DNA from: Sipunculus nudus
Taxonomy: Eukaryota; Annelida; Sipuncula; Golfingiida; Sipunculidae
Direction of reading: 5' to 3'
DNA length: 64,000 bases
Assembly (NCBI GenBank): GCA_026874595.1
Contig: CM049309.1
Location: 90,976,723-91,040,722 of the forward strand
In this document: positions 38,700 through 52,543 of the stretch, one piece after another
How positions within the stretch are numbered: the stretch's first letter is position 1
Layout of the letters: each line of letters begins with the position of its first letter
Made by a program: the position numbers and the translations under genes
Notes under the pieces: model-generated
What the model saw: the letters and a program-made list of their open reading frames with translations, nothing else
The model's database searches: none
What the model was told of the DNA's origin: nothing

Positions 38700-39600
38700 C
38701 GTCAAAAGTCGTCTGTAGGATATCTTGTGAAAGCAATAACTTTTGAAGGGCAGCATATTTTCCCAAAATTTTAAACACAAATTGTTTCTACCAAAATCTT
38801 GGAGGAGTTTTAAAAACCGATGACCTTTACCTTAATCTTCAAGGTGAAATTTGCTGAAATTTAAAAATTTTTGTGAACCCCATAACTTTGAAGTATTTCA
38901 CATTTTGTCATCAAATATGGTACACGACTTGTTTCAACAAAGTACTTGGAGACCTTGACCAGGATCTTCAAGGTCAAATAAGCCAAATTATAGATATTGT
39001 CTGTAGAATATCTTGTGAACACAAAAACTTGTGAAGGGCTGCATATTTTATCCAAAAATTAGAAACATAAATTGTTTCTCGTAAGATCCCAAACAACTTT
39101 GAAAACTGATGACCTTGAGCTTCATCTTCAAATCTGCCAAAATGTAACATATTTATGAACCCCATAACATTTGAAGTATTTCTTATTTTGTCATCAAATT
39201 TGGTTCATCATTTGTTTCAATGAAGTTCTTGGACGAGTTCAAAAACTGGTGACTTTGACAAGGACCTTCAAGGTCATATTAGTCAAATTATAGTTATTGT
39301 CTTGGGAACAGAATAACTCATGAAGTATTGCATATTTTTCCCTAAGATTCAACACACAAGATGTTACCACTGAGTTCTCGGAAAAGTACAGGCACTGGTA
39401 ACCTTGATCTCCAAGGTCAGATCATCGCAATTCTTGGATTATTGAGACCCCTATACCTTTGGAAGAACAGAAGATTTTTTCTTCAAATTTGACACACCAC
39501 CTCTTTCTGCCAAAATCTCAGAGGAGTTCCAAAACCCTTGACCTTGATCTTGAAGGTCAAATCTGCTGACATCTAGAATCACTGTTTTGAGATAGTGCAT
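38700..39600 (+). repeat. Diverged tandem repeat, period about 290-300 bp
   Basis: Marker phrases GTCTGTAGAATATCTTGTGAA and AAGGGCTGCATATTTT recur at about 38711, 38999 and 39298, with ACCTTGATCTTCAAGGTCA between. It ends near a G homopolymer at 39630-39646. It is probably the interior of an old element, but no termini are seen. Confidence 0.6.
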
Positions 39601-39649
39601 TTTTTGGTCCCTTTTTTGGGATGGCCCACAGGGGGGGGGGGGGGGGAGA

Positions 39650-42281
39650 AATATCTGTTTTTGCTCTGCACAAACAAAACCGTAATAGTTGACCATTTTA
39701 AAGATATCCATTAATCTCAAGCAAGCCTTATATGCACTAAGATAAAGTTACTATCTGTCTGGTAAATGGAGTGTCAGTCTTCTCAAAATCTTAAATAAAC
39801 AGTAATGGGTATGGAAATGTATTCATGTTTCAATTTCTCTGAAGCATTCTTCATTTTACATTTTATAACTATTTTATTACTTATATACCACTGCTTGGGT
39901 CATGGGATTTCAAAGGACCAAGGGTATTAAATGAAGTAACAGAATACCATAGTTAACTCTGTGCAATGTTCTTTTGAGCTATTGATCAATATAAAAAATG
40001 CTGCCTTTGAAAATCCTCATAGTTTCTGACCACATTGCAGTATGTTTCAGGCTTTATTACATACACACATTCTTTGACAATGAAAAAATGTGAATTCAAG
40101 TTTGGCCAGTTGATGTCTATGACCTTGGACTGTGGAACATAGAGCTAGGACACACTTGTTTGCCTGTAATGACATACCAGTAGTTTCTGAATAATGCAGT
40201 GGTGAAACTCGAGAGTGCCTGATAACTGAACTAACCACAACTCTGACCAGAGTGACAAGCTTGTGACATCTTGTCAGTGCGTCAATGGTCATATGATGCA
40301 GTTCAGTGCTAATTATAAGTAAATCTCCCAAGTTAAATTTATAAAGTCATGCCAAAGTTGGTTTTTTCTTGATGATTCTTAATAGAGAATATTAAAATAG
40401 CAAATACCTTTTACCTCTCACTCTGTTGTTTATGTAACAGAGACTTACAGTCTATTCAATATGACTGATCTTCTAAAAGTTAAATGGTCCTCTCTCTTTA
40501 AAATGATAGTTATATATCAGATCAGTCCCCTCCTCAGAATTAGACTATATCTAGACCTGTAGCCAGTGCTACAGTTACCTCTATATCTAGCTATGATTCG
40601 CTGATAGCAGCCGGCCAGAAATTTTTTAACTGGAGACTTTCTGCCAGTCAGGTTCATGGCTGACAGTAGCCAGCCAATTTTAACTGGCATTTGCCAGTAG
40701 CCGGTCATCAAATTCGAGGCCTGTTTTCTCATACAGGAGACTGGTGGTGCCCCCTAAAATTATGTTGTTAATTTTATACAGTTTAATATCCCCATCACTG
40801 CCACTTGACAATATTTTGAGCAGTTTAATTCAATAAGCAACAGATATTTGTTTTTCATATTGCACATGCATAGATAAGGATCACAGGATACAACCCATTC
40901 AGATTTGTGCAAGAGTGGCATTGACCTCAGATAATTTCATATTTGGAAAAATCACACAAACATAAAATTTCTCATGAATTGGTGGAAGAAATGTTCTGAA
41001 ATTATAAAAATCTTTAATATTAAGTTCTCAGACAAGTTTGCAAATTGATGACCTTGACCTTTATCTTCAAGGAAAAATCTTCAAAAATGTAGGATTTTGT
41101 AAACCCTATATTTATCATAGAACTGCATTTTTTCCTAACAAATTTGTTACTCAAATTGTATCAGCTTAGTTCTCAGACAAGATCAGACACTGATGACCAG
41201 GTAAGTGTCAATATAGGTTTCAGTGGAACAGAGCCAATCCTCAAGCTGGTATGACCAATATTGATCAGATAAATGGAAGAGATAAAAAAGGTAAGTTAAC
41301 TTAAATTAAAAAGACACGCTCCTCAACTAGAGGGCATTAATAAGGCTTTATGTAGACATGTATTGAAATTTTCCTTTAACCAGGCATGTCATTTTGCAGA
41401 GATGCATAGACAGAGCTGACTGCAACTGCCTTTTAAATTTCATATTTATAAACTTGAAGTAATTAAGTTTATCTGCTCATTTATTGTCTCTGTTCCATAT
41501 ACTCCGTGTCATCCCATGTCTAACATGTATAAACATCTAACCACTATAAATGAAAGGGGTTGGTTTTGAGTTAGGGCTTACCAACCCTTTGAAAATGCTC
41601 TCTGTTGCCAGCCTTGTTTGATAAATGTGCACTATTGAACAAACTAGATCACTTCAGTGGTCTGCCATAAATAAAACGAGACATCAAGTTGTATATCGCA
41701 ACACGTATATAGAAAAGTCACCCACTTACAAACCCCCAGTGACTGGATCTACTTCCAAACTGTAAACAGTGCTGGCTTTTTTTTTATCCTAGTCATATTC
41801 AAGAGGGTTATATGTATTGTATTTCAGACTACTTTAGTTAGTAGACCACTTGTGTTTGTAATATAGGAACAACATTTATATTGATTTATAAGACCTTATG
41901 AATATGGAAGCAATCAGTCTCCTGTAGCTGTCTTGTTTGTTTGGTTAGACTGCTATAATGCAAACAACATTTGTTTAATTGTCAGGTGCAGATCATGTGC
42001 TGATGATAACTAATAGCAGGGATAATGAGGAAAACATATGTTCTCCTTGTATTGGGTTTAGCAGCTTCACAAAGCAATACTAATGATTTTTTTTTAAAAA
42101 TTTTTTTAAAATTGTCATGGTCACAAGTTAAGGCAGTTGAATGAACTTACACCATAAATTCATTGTCACTCTTAACGGTGTAAAATTAAGGGCACAAAAG
42201 CTAGCAGTTCCAAATCAGTGAAATATAATATATCAAATGTTAATTATCATAGGTCATTTCAAAATCTAGAGGAAGGACACT
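39650..42281. other. Intron 3 DNA with old repeat fragments
   Basis: 40733-41200 resembles the interior of family A (GTGGTGCCCCCTAAAA, CATCACTGCCACTTGACA). 40605-40720 holds short inverted copies of AGCCGGCCAG / CTGGC motifs. No gene. Confidence 0.45.
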
Positions 42282-42365
42282 TCATTCAGTGCTGTGTTCT
42301 TCCATCCCAACCTCCAAGCCATAAAACCCTGTTTTGAAAGCCCTCAAATTTGTATAAAGGGGTGA

Positions 42366-42730
42366 GTATGTGTGAGGAGTTACTGAGGGCTTGTATTCTG
42401 GATGTTTAAGCAGAGTAGGGTAGGCATTATTAACATGGTGAGGAGAGTATGTGTGAGGAGTTACTGAGGGCTTGTATTCTGGATGTTTAAGCAGAGAAGG
42501 GTAGGCATTATTAACATGGTGAGGAGAGTATGTGTGAGGAGTTCCTGAGGGCATGTATTCTGGATGTTTAAGCAGAGTAGGGTAGGCATCATTAACATGG
42601 TGAGGAGAGTATGTGTGAGGAGTTACTGAGGGCTTGTATTCTGGATGTTTAAGCAGAGTAGGGTAGGCATTATTAACATGGTGAGGAGAGTATGTGTGAG
42701 GAGTTACTGAGGCCTTGTATTCTGGATGGA
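42366..42730 (-). repeat. 81-bp minisatellite, about 4.5 copies, open on the minus strand
   Basis: GTATGTGTGAGGAGTTACTG recurs at 42366, 42447 and then each 81 bp. On the minus strand the 27-codon unit reads as HPEYKPSVTPHTYSPHHVNN and so on. The frame is open from about 42820 to a stop at 42282, roughly 180 codons. There is an internal ATG at 42554 but none near the upstream limit. No known family is recognised. Confidence 0.9.
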
Positions 42731-44114
42731 GAGGAAGGATTTTGGGTAGTAGAAGCTGGAAGGGTTTGAATTTCAGATTTTTATGTGTGGCCAGGAATAT
42801 AATATTTCTACATTAAACAGAGGGTTGAGAAAATGTCAGATTATAAGGCCAAAAACATCCATAAATTAATATTATGTTTCTCAGGTACCTTTTTTTTTGG
42901 AAAATGATGCGGGCTGTTAAAATAGTGTAAAATATAATAAATGATTTATCAGGCACTGGGATAGAAATGACAAGTAATGATAAAATATGAGGTAATGAAT
43001 GTTGTATAGGTAGAATTGTCATAATTTTGAAAGGATCTTCAAAATATGTCACATTTTTTTCTTTTACTTGTTATATCAACATACAAAGCAGATTATATAA
43101 AACTACAGGTTTCAAAATATCACAGAACACGCGGAGCACGCCAGAACACATGCAATAGTCATTTATGGGAGATTCCCCATTGAAATGCATTATGGTTATG
43201 CCTTATTAGAACAAGATCCGAGAACGTCTAATGAAGAAATACAGTTGAAATTTCTTCAAGTCTCATTTTAACCTTTTTGGCATTTCTTTTTTAAATTTTA
43301 ATTGCAAAATAAGTATAATTGAAGTTGGTTTAAAAACATATCTTCCAATTGGCCGCAATGGCAACCATGTTTGATCTAGCTGAATGGTCAAAAAGCATGA
43401 AAATAGGTAAAATAGGCAAGTAATTTTCTTTGTCTGACAAAATTTTACATTTTAATGCTCTCTCACAAAAAGGCTAGTGAACGTTTTTACGGGAAACCGG
43501 GCATATTGACACATCATTTGCTATGAATGCTGGCGCCGCGTACAGATGTAAAAGAAAATAGTCCACATAGACAGAAATATGATGATCATAAAGGATGTAA
43601 GGGAGTCTAATTGGTCAAAAGTTTTAGAGTGGTAAAAATGGCCAAGCTTTAACTACGAAGGAAACTTAATGATGGGGTATTGATAGATTTTTTTAGTGGC
43701 GATCAAGCACATCACCAGATTACCATGTGCACGGGGGGGGGGGGGGTTAAAAGTGATGTGGGCAGTGCCTGAGAAACGCATAATCAATTTTTTTTGCCTC
43801 ATCTGCGGCAGTGAGGTTAATGTTCTTACTGGTAATCCTGACTTTTTAGCTTGGCTAATCAAAAGTAACTCCAGCTGTAGCAATCACCCCTTTTCGGGTC
43901 ATACTGTTATCCAGTCATTCATTAACAGGGCACAAATCATAACTGTAAAACCTAACACTTCTAACTTAACCTTGGAATATATCTGGGAAAAGCTGCAACC
44001 TATATTCTCTGAGTAATTGGACATATTTGTACACCCTGAAATAATTCTTTAGGCAAAAAAAATGAATGGTTCTCAGGCTCTTTAAAAAAAAACAGTGCGG
44101 GAGGGCAATTTTTT
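42731..44114. other. Intron 3 DNA, including a family E fragment
   Basis: 43905-44060 matches family E interiors (AACAGGGCACAAATCATAAC). A G-run lies at 43733-43746. 43090-43560 is less AT-rich, with more CpG than its neighbours and no known feature. Confidence 0.4.
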
Positions 44115-46216
44115 AGCTCAGCTGACTATAAGTCATCTGAGCTATAGTCGTGGTTCTTTGTCCGTGGGCTGTCCGTCCGTCCATTGAACTGGCACATTTT
44201 GAAACCGTAAGACCTAGGAATCCAAAATTTGGCATAGTGTTAGATGTCCCCAAGATCTCCTACCAAGCAGAAAACTGGGTCTTTGCGACGTCGTTCCTTT
44301 GAGAAATTAAGGAAAAACCTCAATTTTTTATTAAAAACCTATTTTCACACTTCAGGACTGCCTAATATCAAAACCACTCATCTGTTTTTCCTCATATTTA
44401 CCATAAATATTCCTCTATATAGTTCCTATGTACATGCCAGAAATGAGATCTGTATTATATAATTTAAAAAAGTTATGGGCCCAAACATAATGCATTTTGT
44501 GAAAAATCAGGAGAGATATTTGATCACTTAACACAAAACATGTTAAAGCTAAGGACTTTTTCTCCATTAATATAACTTTAATTAATCAAAATTAAATTGT
44601 ATACCCAAAATTAGATCAAAATCTTTTAATTTTTTTAAGATATTAGCAAAAATAAAAAATTGGTACCTTAAATTTTGCCCAAATTTGACCGTGGCACATT
44701 TTTTTTCTGTAACTGCTGTGGATTTAATTTTCACAGCATGTTTTTGATAGCATTTCATCTCTGAACATCTGAAATTTGAAACCACTTGATCAAAAACTGT
44801 TGATTTTATTCCAGTTTTCAAGCACCATGTCACAGATTGTTTACATCAAGCTAGTGTTATGCAGTTTGCTAGAGCTCAGCTCCCCAGCTTCAGCCCTCAG
44901 TTCCTAAAATTTGGTATACAGTTAGGTGTCCCCAAAATCCCCTACCATGCAAGAATTTGGTCACTAGAACCTAATTCCTTTTAGATATTAATGAAAAACT
45001 TCATTTTTCCATTAAAAAGCCATTGTTACACAAGACTGCCTAATATCAAAACCACTGATCTGACTTTGATCATATATAATATACATATTTTTCTTTACAT
45101 TCGCTATGCACATGCCAGAAATGATGTCAGTATTGCGTAATTGTTTTAAGTTACGGGCCCAAACATAATGTACTTTGTAAAAATCAAGAAATATATTTAC
45201 TCCCCTAACAAGAGGATTGCTGAAGCTAGAGATTTTTTGTCAGGGATGTAACATTATTTAATCAAGATTCAAATGAATACCCAAAATTAGTTCAAAATTT
45301 TTCAAATTTTATAAGTTATTAGTATAAATCTTAAATTTTGCCTAACATTGCCCACGGCACGTTTGTTTCCTGTGAGCACTGTTGACATAATTAATAATTT
45401 TTTATTGGTTTTTAACAACAAATTAAAGAAAATTTAATAGAAAAGGAATTTGTTAGTTGATGAGTAACAGGAAATTAACTTTCAGTTTCTGATGATGATT
45501 CCTACTGTGTCTAGTGTGTAGATTGATTTAAAAGTAGTCCAAAGTGAATTTATTACATTTATTTTCTTTAATGTAAATAAAAGACATAAAACCAGGTACT
45601 TATGATCATTATTTAAATTTGTGAATTTTGTATATTCTGGATTCTCAACATCATTGTTTGGCTAAAACTGAATAAATACCAGACATGGTGCGCATACTTG
45701 GCAAATGTATTTGAATACGAATATGAATCATTATAAAATTTCTTGCATAAGAATGGGAATTAGGTAAAAATGAAAGTATTTGAATACCAGTGCAAATACT
45801 TTCAAAAATGTATTCATGAATGCATTTATGAATATATTCTATAATATTATTTTAATAATCATTTCAGTTACATTTTATTAAGAAAAATCATATGATTCTC
45901 TTATTATTTTTAATAAAAATGGCACAATATGTTATTAAATTTTAAACTCTTATATTATATGTGCTGCTTATTAGTTATATGGTTAAGTCAAAATCTGTGT
46001 GACAATAGCACTCCATTTGTTAATAAAATAAATGAAATCAGTCCTCTTCCCTGTCTCCAAAGATACTATCAAAATCATACATAAGCTAAACACCAACAAC
46101 TCATAATACAGCTTATATTTATTACCACACAAAACCAGCATGTGCCTCATTTCCAGATCATATTTTTTTATCATATATAACAGCTGAGCGCTGTGACCCA
46201 TGGGTCCCTTGTTTTT
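44115..46216 (+). mobile_element. Family C element, complete uninterrupted copy (about 2.1 kb)
   Basis: The left end AGCTCAGCTGACTATAAG follows a T-run. The right end CAGCTGAGCGCTGTGACCCA with GGTCCCTTG and Ts ends at about 46216. It is shorter than the 55064 copy because of deletions around 45380-45500. Non-coding. Confidence 0.65.
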
Positions 46217-48095
46217 TGCAAGTTTTAATAAAAATGTTGTATGATCAGGGAAAAGCCTGATGTTACAGTGTTTGCTAAACAGGTAAAATCACTACATAAC
46301 AAAGGAAATCTTACCAAAATTGTAATATTTTATCATCTTAAAAAGTTGAAAATCAAATAAAAATTTTCGATGCGAGGGGTTAAAATTGATGTGGGCTGTG
46401 CCTGAAAACCATACCTTTTTATTTGGCCTTAAGCCAATATTTTATATCCCAAACCTTCCATCTCTGATGGACAGCTCACTTACATGTAGAGTAAGAGCCC
46501 TATAGAGTAAGAGCCCTATTGATCTCAAGGTCAACGTCAAAGGATCAGCTTCATTACAAATCTTTATATGCATTTAAAACAACATTTTCTTCCTAAACCT
46601 TTTAACCTCTTTAACGTATGGTTCCTCTTCCTATTGAGCAAGAAACCTGTTGATTTTGAGGTCACCGGTCAAAGCCACAGAACCCACTCAGATGAAAAGC
46701 TTGTTATAGCATTTAAAGCCATTATATATTTGACCAAAACCTAAGATCTTCTAAAGAGTTTACTTATCAGTAGTTGAAGAGCCCTTTTTATGTTGAGATC
46801 TCAAGGTCAAAGGTCAAAATCACAGGACTTGCATCTTTTAAAAGCATGTGGTCAGTTACTACAATTCCAGATAGAAAACATAAATCATTGTATTTCACAA
46901 GATAATCCTTATAAACAATCTTTACCCCTGGGTCAATCAGTTTTATTTGGCTTTTAGATCAGCTGACTGTAAGTCAACTGGGGTAAAGGAATGGCGCTTC
47001 TGTCCGGGCACCCGGCGGTCCGTTAGCAGGGCACAAATTGTAACTGCTGGTCCTAGTTATGTTCAAATTTTTGGATGGATTTTAACTCAATATTTTACAG
47101 ACAGGTCTTGCAAGGAAACAATAAATTGTTTTTGTGATCTTTATGTAGATGCCAATAGAGGATGAATTTTTCATCAGATTGTACATCTGTATGACAGTTT
47201 GCATGATACATAAAATATCATCTATGGATTTCAATGGATTGTAGTAGAGAAATGTGTACATGTTTTAGGAAGGCAAGATTTAATGTTGTGATTTTTTAAT
47301 GGTACACAAATCATTATCAGTTTTGTAGTTTTAGGAGGTATGTACCCTGTTTGGGTTCTCTTAGTTTGGTACATGTGAAACCTTAACAAGCGAGCTGTTA
47401 CATATCACTCTGCCACTCAGTGGGATGTCGCTTTTTGTATGCATGTGGAGAATATGAGAATAAACATGAGGTTTAGTTCGGACTAGTACACTATGGCAAC
47501 ATGAAAACAGCACTGCAATCAGACAGCTGACATAGCCATTAAACCTGCTGACTGGCTGGAACGTAAGCATACCCAGACTCCATGTGATGTTGGTACTCTA
47601 TAAATTTACGTAGCTGATCCAACCCATGGTTTCCAGTGACAACCCCCCTCCCTTTGCTGACAGAGAATAAATTGAGTTATTCATTAGGTCATGTTGTTTA
47701 TTCTCTACAATATGACTCCCACAACAGATGTAAATTGATTATACTACTAAGAAATAAATGTGACTATTTAGTTCAGTTATTTTGGATCTAATTATTAAAA
47801 AGGTTGGACTTTGGTTGTTTAATCATGTAAGCAAAGATTATTTCCATGAAATTATAATCTTCATGACACTGCTACTTAAACCTACAGCACACTTTAATAC
47901 AGTGCTGTATACCAAGTTAAGTACTTCCTTCACCTTGTGGGTCTTGTTCTGCTTACCAACAAAAGCTTGGACATCAAAATTAGAAACTGAATCAATAACT
48001 AGCAATTAAACATCCATAAACAAGTCTCAGTTTTCACAGATTAAGCCTTGCTTGTGTAAAAAAGTAATTGTTGAAAAAAGATCTTACTAAGAAGA
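46217..48095. other. Intron 3 DNA with D/E-type fragments
   Basis: 46500-46850 holds diverged AAGGTCAAAGGTCAAAATCAC segments. 46955-47060 is a left end AGATCAGCTGACTGTAAGTC followed by GGGCACAAATTGTAACTG with no right end. 47150-48090 has no recognised feature. Confidence 0.45.
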
Positions 48096-48098
48096 CTT

Positions 48099-50592
48099 GT
48101 GTTCTGCTCATACTGGACCACCAGTGACTGTAGTGTCCTGCTCATACTGGACCACCAGTGGCTGTAATGTCCTGCTCATATTGGACCACCAGTGGCTGTA
48201 GTGGCCTGCTCATACTGGACCACCAGTGGCTATAGTGTCCTGCTCATATTGGACCACCAGTGGCTGTAGTATCCTGCTCATATTGGACCACAAATGGCTG
48301 TAGTGTCCTGCTCATATTGGACCACCAGTGGCTGTTGTATTCTGCTTATACTGGACCACAAGTGGGTCTAGTGTCCTGCTCATACTGGACCACCAGTGGC
48401 TGTTGTGTCCTGCTCATACTGGACCACCAGTGACTGTAGTGTCCTGCTCATACTGAACCACCAGTGGCTGTAGTGTCCTGCTCATATTGGACCACCAGTG
48501 GCTGTAGTGTCCTGCTCATACTGGACCACCAGTGGCTGTAGTGTCCAGCTCATATTGGACCACCAGTAGGTCTAGTGTCCTGCTCATACTGGAGCACCAG
48601 TGGCTGTAGTGTCCAGCTCATATCGGACCACCAGTGGGTCTAGTGTCCTGCTCATACTGGACCACCAGTGGCTGTAGTGTCCAGCTCATATTGGACCACC
48701 AGTGGCTGTAGTGTCCTGCTCATACTGGACCACCAGTTGCTGTAGTGCCCTGCTCATACTGGACCACCAGTGGCTGTAGTGCCCTGCTCATACTGGACCA
48801 CCAGTGGCTGTAGTGTCCTGCTCATATTGGACCACGAATGGCTGTAGTGTCCTGCTCATATTGGACCACCAGTGGCTGTTGTATTCTGCTTATACTGGAC
48901 CACAAGTGGGTCTAGTGTCCTGCTCATACTGGACCACCAGTGGCTGTTGTGTCCTGCTCATACTGGACCACCAGTGACTGTAGTGTCCTGCTCATACTGA
49001 ACCACCAGTGGCTGTAGTGTCCTGCTCATATTGGACCACCAGTGGCTGTAGTGTCCTGCTCATACTGGACCACCAGTGGCTGTAGTGTCCAGCTCATATT
49101 GGACCACCAGTAGGTCTAGTGTCCAGCTCATATCGGACCACCAGTGGGTCTAGTGTCCTGCTCATACTGGACCACCAGTGGCTGTAGTGTCCAGCTCATA
49201 TTGGACCACCAGTGGCTGTAGTGTCCTGCTCATATTGGACCACCAGTGGCTGTAGTGTCCTGCTCATACTGGACCACCAGTGGCTGTAGTGTCCTGCTCA
49301 TACTGGACCACCAGTGGCTGTAGTGTCCTGCTCATACTGGACCACCAGTGGCTGTAGTGCCCTGCTCATACTGGACCACCAGTGGCTGTAGTGTCCTGCT
49401 CATATTGGACCACCAGTGGCTGTAGTGTCCTGCTCATACTGGACCACCAGTGGCTGTAGTGTCCTGCTCATACTGGACCACCAGTGGCTGTAGTGTCCTG
49501 CTCATATTGGACCACCAATGGCTGTAGTGTCCTGCTCATACTGGACCACCAGTGGCTGTAGTGTCCTGCTCATACTGGACCACCAGTGGCTGTAGTGCCC
49601 TGCTCATACTGGACCACCAGTGGCTGAAGTGTCCTGCTCATATTGGACCACCAGTGGCTGTAGTGTCCTGCTCATACTGGACCACCAATGGCTGTAGTGT
49701 CCAGCTCATATTGGACCACCAGTGGCTGTAGTGTCCTGCTCATACTGGACCACCAGTGGCTGTAGTGCCCTGCTCATACTGGACCACCAGTGGCTGTAGT
49801 GTCCTGCTCATACTGGACCACCAGTGGCTGTAGTGTCCTGCTCATACTGGACCACCAGTGGCTGTAGTGCCCTGCTCATACTGGACCACCAGTGGCTGTA
49901 GTGTCCTGCTCATACTGGACCACCAGTGGCTGTAGTGCCCTGCTCATACTGGACTACCAGTGGCTGTAGTGCCCTGCTCATACTGGACCACCAGTGGCTG
50001 TAGTGTCCTGCTCATACTGGACCACCAGTGGCTGTAGTGTCCTGCTCATACTGGACCACCAGTGGCTGTAGTGTCCTGCTCATACTGGACCACCAGTGGC
50101 TGTAGTGTCCTGCTCATACTGGACCACCAGTGGCTGTAGTGCCCTGCTCATACTGGACCACCAGTGGCTGTAGTGTCCTGCTCATATTGGACCACCAGTG
50201 GCTGTAGTGTCCTGCTCATATTGGACCACCAGTGGCTGTAGTGTCCTGCTCATACTGGACCACCAATGGCTGTAGTGTCCTGCTCATATTGGACCACCAG
50301 TGGCTGTAGTGTCCTGCTCATACTGGACCACCAATGGCTGTAGTGTCCTGCTCAAACTGGACCACCAGTTGCTGTAGTGTCCTGCTCATACTGGACCACC
50401 AGTGGCTGTAGTGCCCTGCTCATACTGGACCACCAGTGGCTGTAGTGTCCTGCTCATATTGGACCACCAGTGGCTGTAGTGTCCTGCTCATACTGGACCA
50501 CCATAGCTGTATTGTCCTGCTCATACTGGACCACCAGTGGCTGTAGTGTCCTGCTCATACTGGACCACCAGTGGCTGTAGTGTCCTGCATAT
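48099..50592 (+). repeat. 34-bp minisatellite, about 73 copies, in intron 3
   Basis: The unit is GTGTCCTGCTCATACTGGAC followed by CACCAGTGGCTGTA. Variants (ATACTGG/ATATTGG, GTCCTGC/GCCCTGC/GTCCAGC, CCAGTGG/CCAATGG) are arranged in blocks. A 16-unit, 544-bp higher-order copy is visible (GTATTCTGCTTATACTGG at 48337 and 48881). It ends about 80 bp before the exon 4 acceptor. It is not a CRISPR array because there are no unique spacers. Confidence 0.97.
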
Positions 50593-50672
50593 TGCTCGGC
50601 CCAAGATGACTTTTGGATTAATCAGGTGATACAATCATGATTGTAATTACTGTGTTATTGTACTTTTTACAG

Positions 50673-50803
50673 AGGTTTATTCATCATCGATGATAAGGGC
50701 AACCTTCGTCAGGTGACAATGAATGACCTTCCAGTTGGTCGCTCTGTGGATGAGACTCTCCGACTGGTCCAGGCCTTCCAGTTCACAGATAAACATGGAG
50801 AAG
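50673..50803 (+). CDS. Prdx1/2: Peroxiredoxin exon (residues 125-169, dimer/decamer core)
   Basis: The acceptor actttttacag ends at 50672 and the donor GAAG|GTACCT follows 50803. It completes Arg125 and encodes GLFIIDDKG, the highly conserved [20 protein letters not shown] block (142-161) and FTDKHGE. Arg148 is the second Arg typical of the active-site region. It leaves in phase 1 within Val169. A 2.5-kb minisatellite ends about 80 bp upstream of this acceptor, so the branch point and pyrimidine tract are squeezed into a short unique stretch rich in T just before the exon. Confidence 0.97.
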
Positions 50804-51605
50804 GTACCTACTTTTAATTTATCTATGTATATATGTAATCAGAAAGATGGTCACATCTTGAAAAAAAAGATTCATGCAGTTAAGTTTGTTGCCCCTTTCA
50901 CACACAAAATGGTTCTTAAATATATTGGAATAGAACAGATTGGTTTTCATGTGTTGACAACTGGTTGCCAGAGTCAACCCACATGTAGTACAGCACCAGA
51001 GCAGAAAGTAAGCCTTCATATATTAAGCAGTATGCACTGCTGCCTCAAAACTAGATCTTAACAGCAGGTACACAAACAGTATAATAAGTGTTCACTGGAA
51101 TTATTTTGAAAACACCAACAGGGCCAGACTAAAACCATTTAGACCGAAGTAAATAAAAATACTTTGGATTGCTTTACGGGAAAAAATTAAAGAAATTTCA
51201 TGAAAATATTCAAAACTGACAGTTATGTTAAGAAGTGTCCAACTGGGTTGAAGCTGACATGTCATGTTTGATATTGATTTTAGTGTGTTTCTAGCTGGAT
51301 GTAGTCTGTCATATCACTCATTATATTAATTTCAGTGTGTCCAGCTGGGTGGAAGCTGACTTTCTATGTTTTATATATGACATGTCATGTTTTATATGTG
51401 ACATGTCATGTTTTATATTTGACATGTTATGCTTTATATTTTATGTCATGTTTTATGTGGATTCTAGTGTGTCCAGCTGGACGGAAGCTGATATGTTGTT
51501 TTATATTTGACATGTTTTATATTGATTTCAATGTGACCAGCTGGATGGAAACTGACCTGTCATGTTTTACATTTTACATGTCATATTTAATATTTTATAT
51601 TTGTA

Positions 51606-52543
51606 TCCCCAGACAAAGTCGGGGGATACTATGTTTTCATGACGGTACTGCTGCCGCCACTGCCACATATAAATTTTGTTGGCGCGATAACTCAAAAAAT
51701 ATTTCACGAATCTTTACCAAACTTGGTATATGTATAAATATGGGTGAGAGAACGAAGCCTATTTAAAATGAGGTCATGACCTTTACTATGAGAGTGGCCT
51801 TGACCTTGAATATTGCCATATATTGTGAAAATTACACAATATCATTAATATCTCAATAAGGGATGCATAGATTGGTCCAGAAATCAACTTGACCGAAGAT
51901 CTTGGATAGTATTGTCATGTACCAGAAACTGAGGGCGCCACCTATTATTCTTTAACTTGTTTTTTGTGCCGTTTAATACCCCCATCATTGCCACCTAACA
52001 GCTCTGTGAGCATTATAAATAAAAACTGATGGACAGCTTTCTTTCATATTATGCATCTACATAGACATGGGTTTTGGGATGATGTTTATATAAATTGGGG
52101 TCTCGACCTTTCCTGTGAGTGTGGCCTTGACCTTGAATATTGCCATATATTGTGAAAATCGCACAAAATTATTAATATCTCAATAAGGGATGCATGGATT
52201 GGTCCAAAAAACAACTTGACCGAAGATCTTGGATAGTGTTGTCATGTACTGGAAACTGGTAGCACCACCTGTTATTCCTTTAGTTGTTGCCACTTTACAG
52301 TACTGTGAACATTATAAGTAAAAACTAATGGACAGATTTCTTTTATATTATGCATATACATAGACATGGATGAGGAGATGATGTATATTGAAATTGGGGT
52401 TATGACCTTTTCTATGAGAGTGACCTTTTCTATGAGAGTGGTCTTATATAAATTGTTGCTGAAGATGGGGGGCCTATTCTTAAAAGGGGGGCGATTAATT
52501 GTCTGGGGATACTATGACACCTGCGGTGCCAAGAAATATCTAG
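51606..52543 (+). mobile_element. Rolling-circle-like element, family A, complete (938 bp)
   Basis: TCCCCAGACAAAGTCGGGGG begins after an A at 51605. ATATCTAG ends at 52543 before a T, 10 bases after the stem GACACC/GGTGCC. Its inverted subterminal TTGTCTGGGGA lies at 52499. Interior order matches 8076-9017. It sits inside the exon 5 decoy array. Confidence 0.7.

Noticed and set aside
48099-50592. CRISPR-like array of regular 34-bp units
   Set aside because: Units are contiguous with no unique spacers, lie inside an animal intron and vary by point changes. It is a minisatellite.
51335-51766. 143-codon open frame as an independent Cys-rich gene
   Set aside because: It starts at a GTG inside the decoy splice site and is made of decoy exon 5 copies and their spacers, ending in a mobile element. 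It is better treated as a possible alternative terminal exon.
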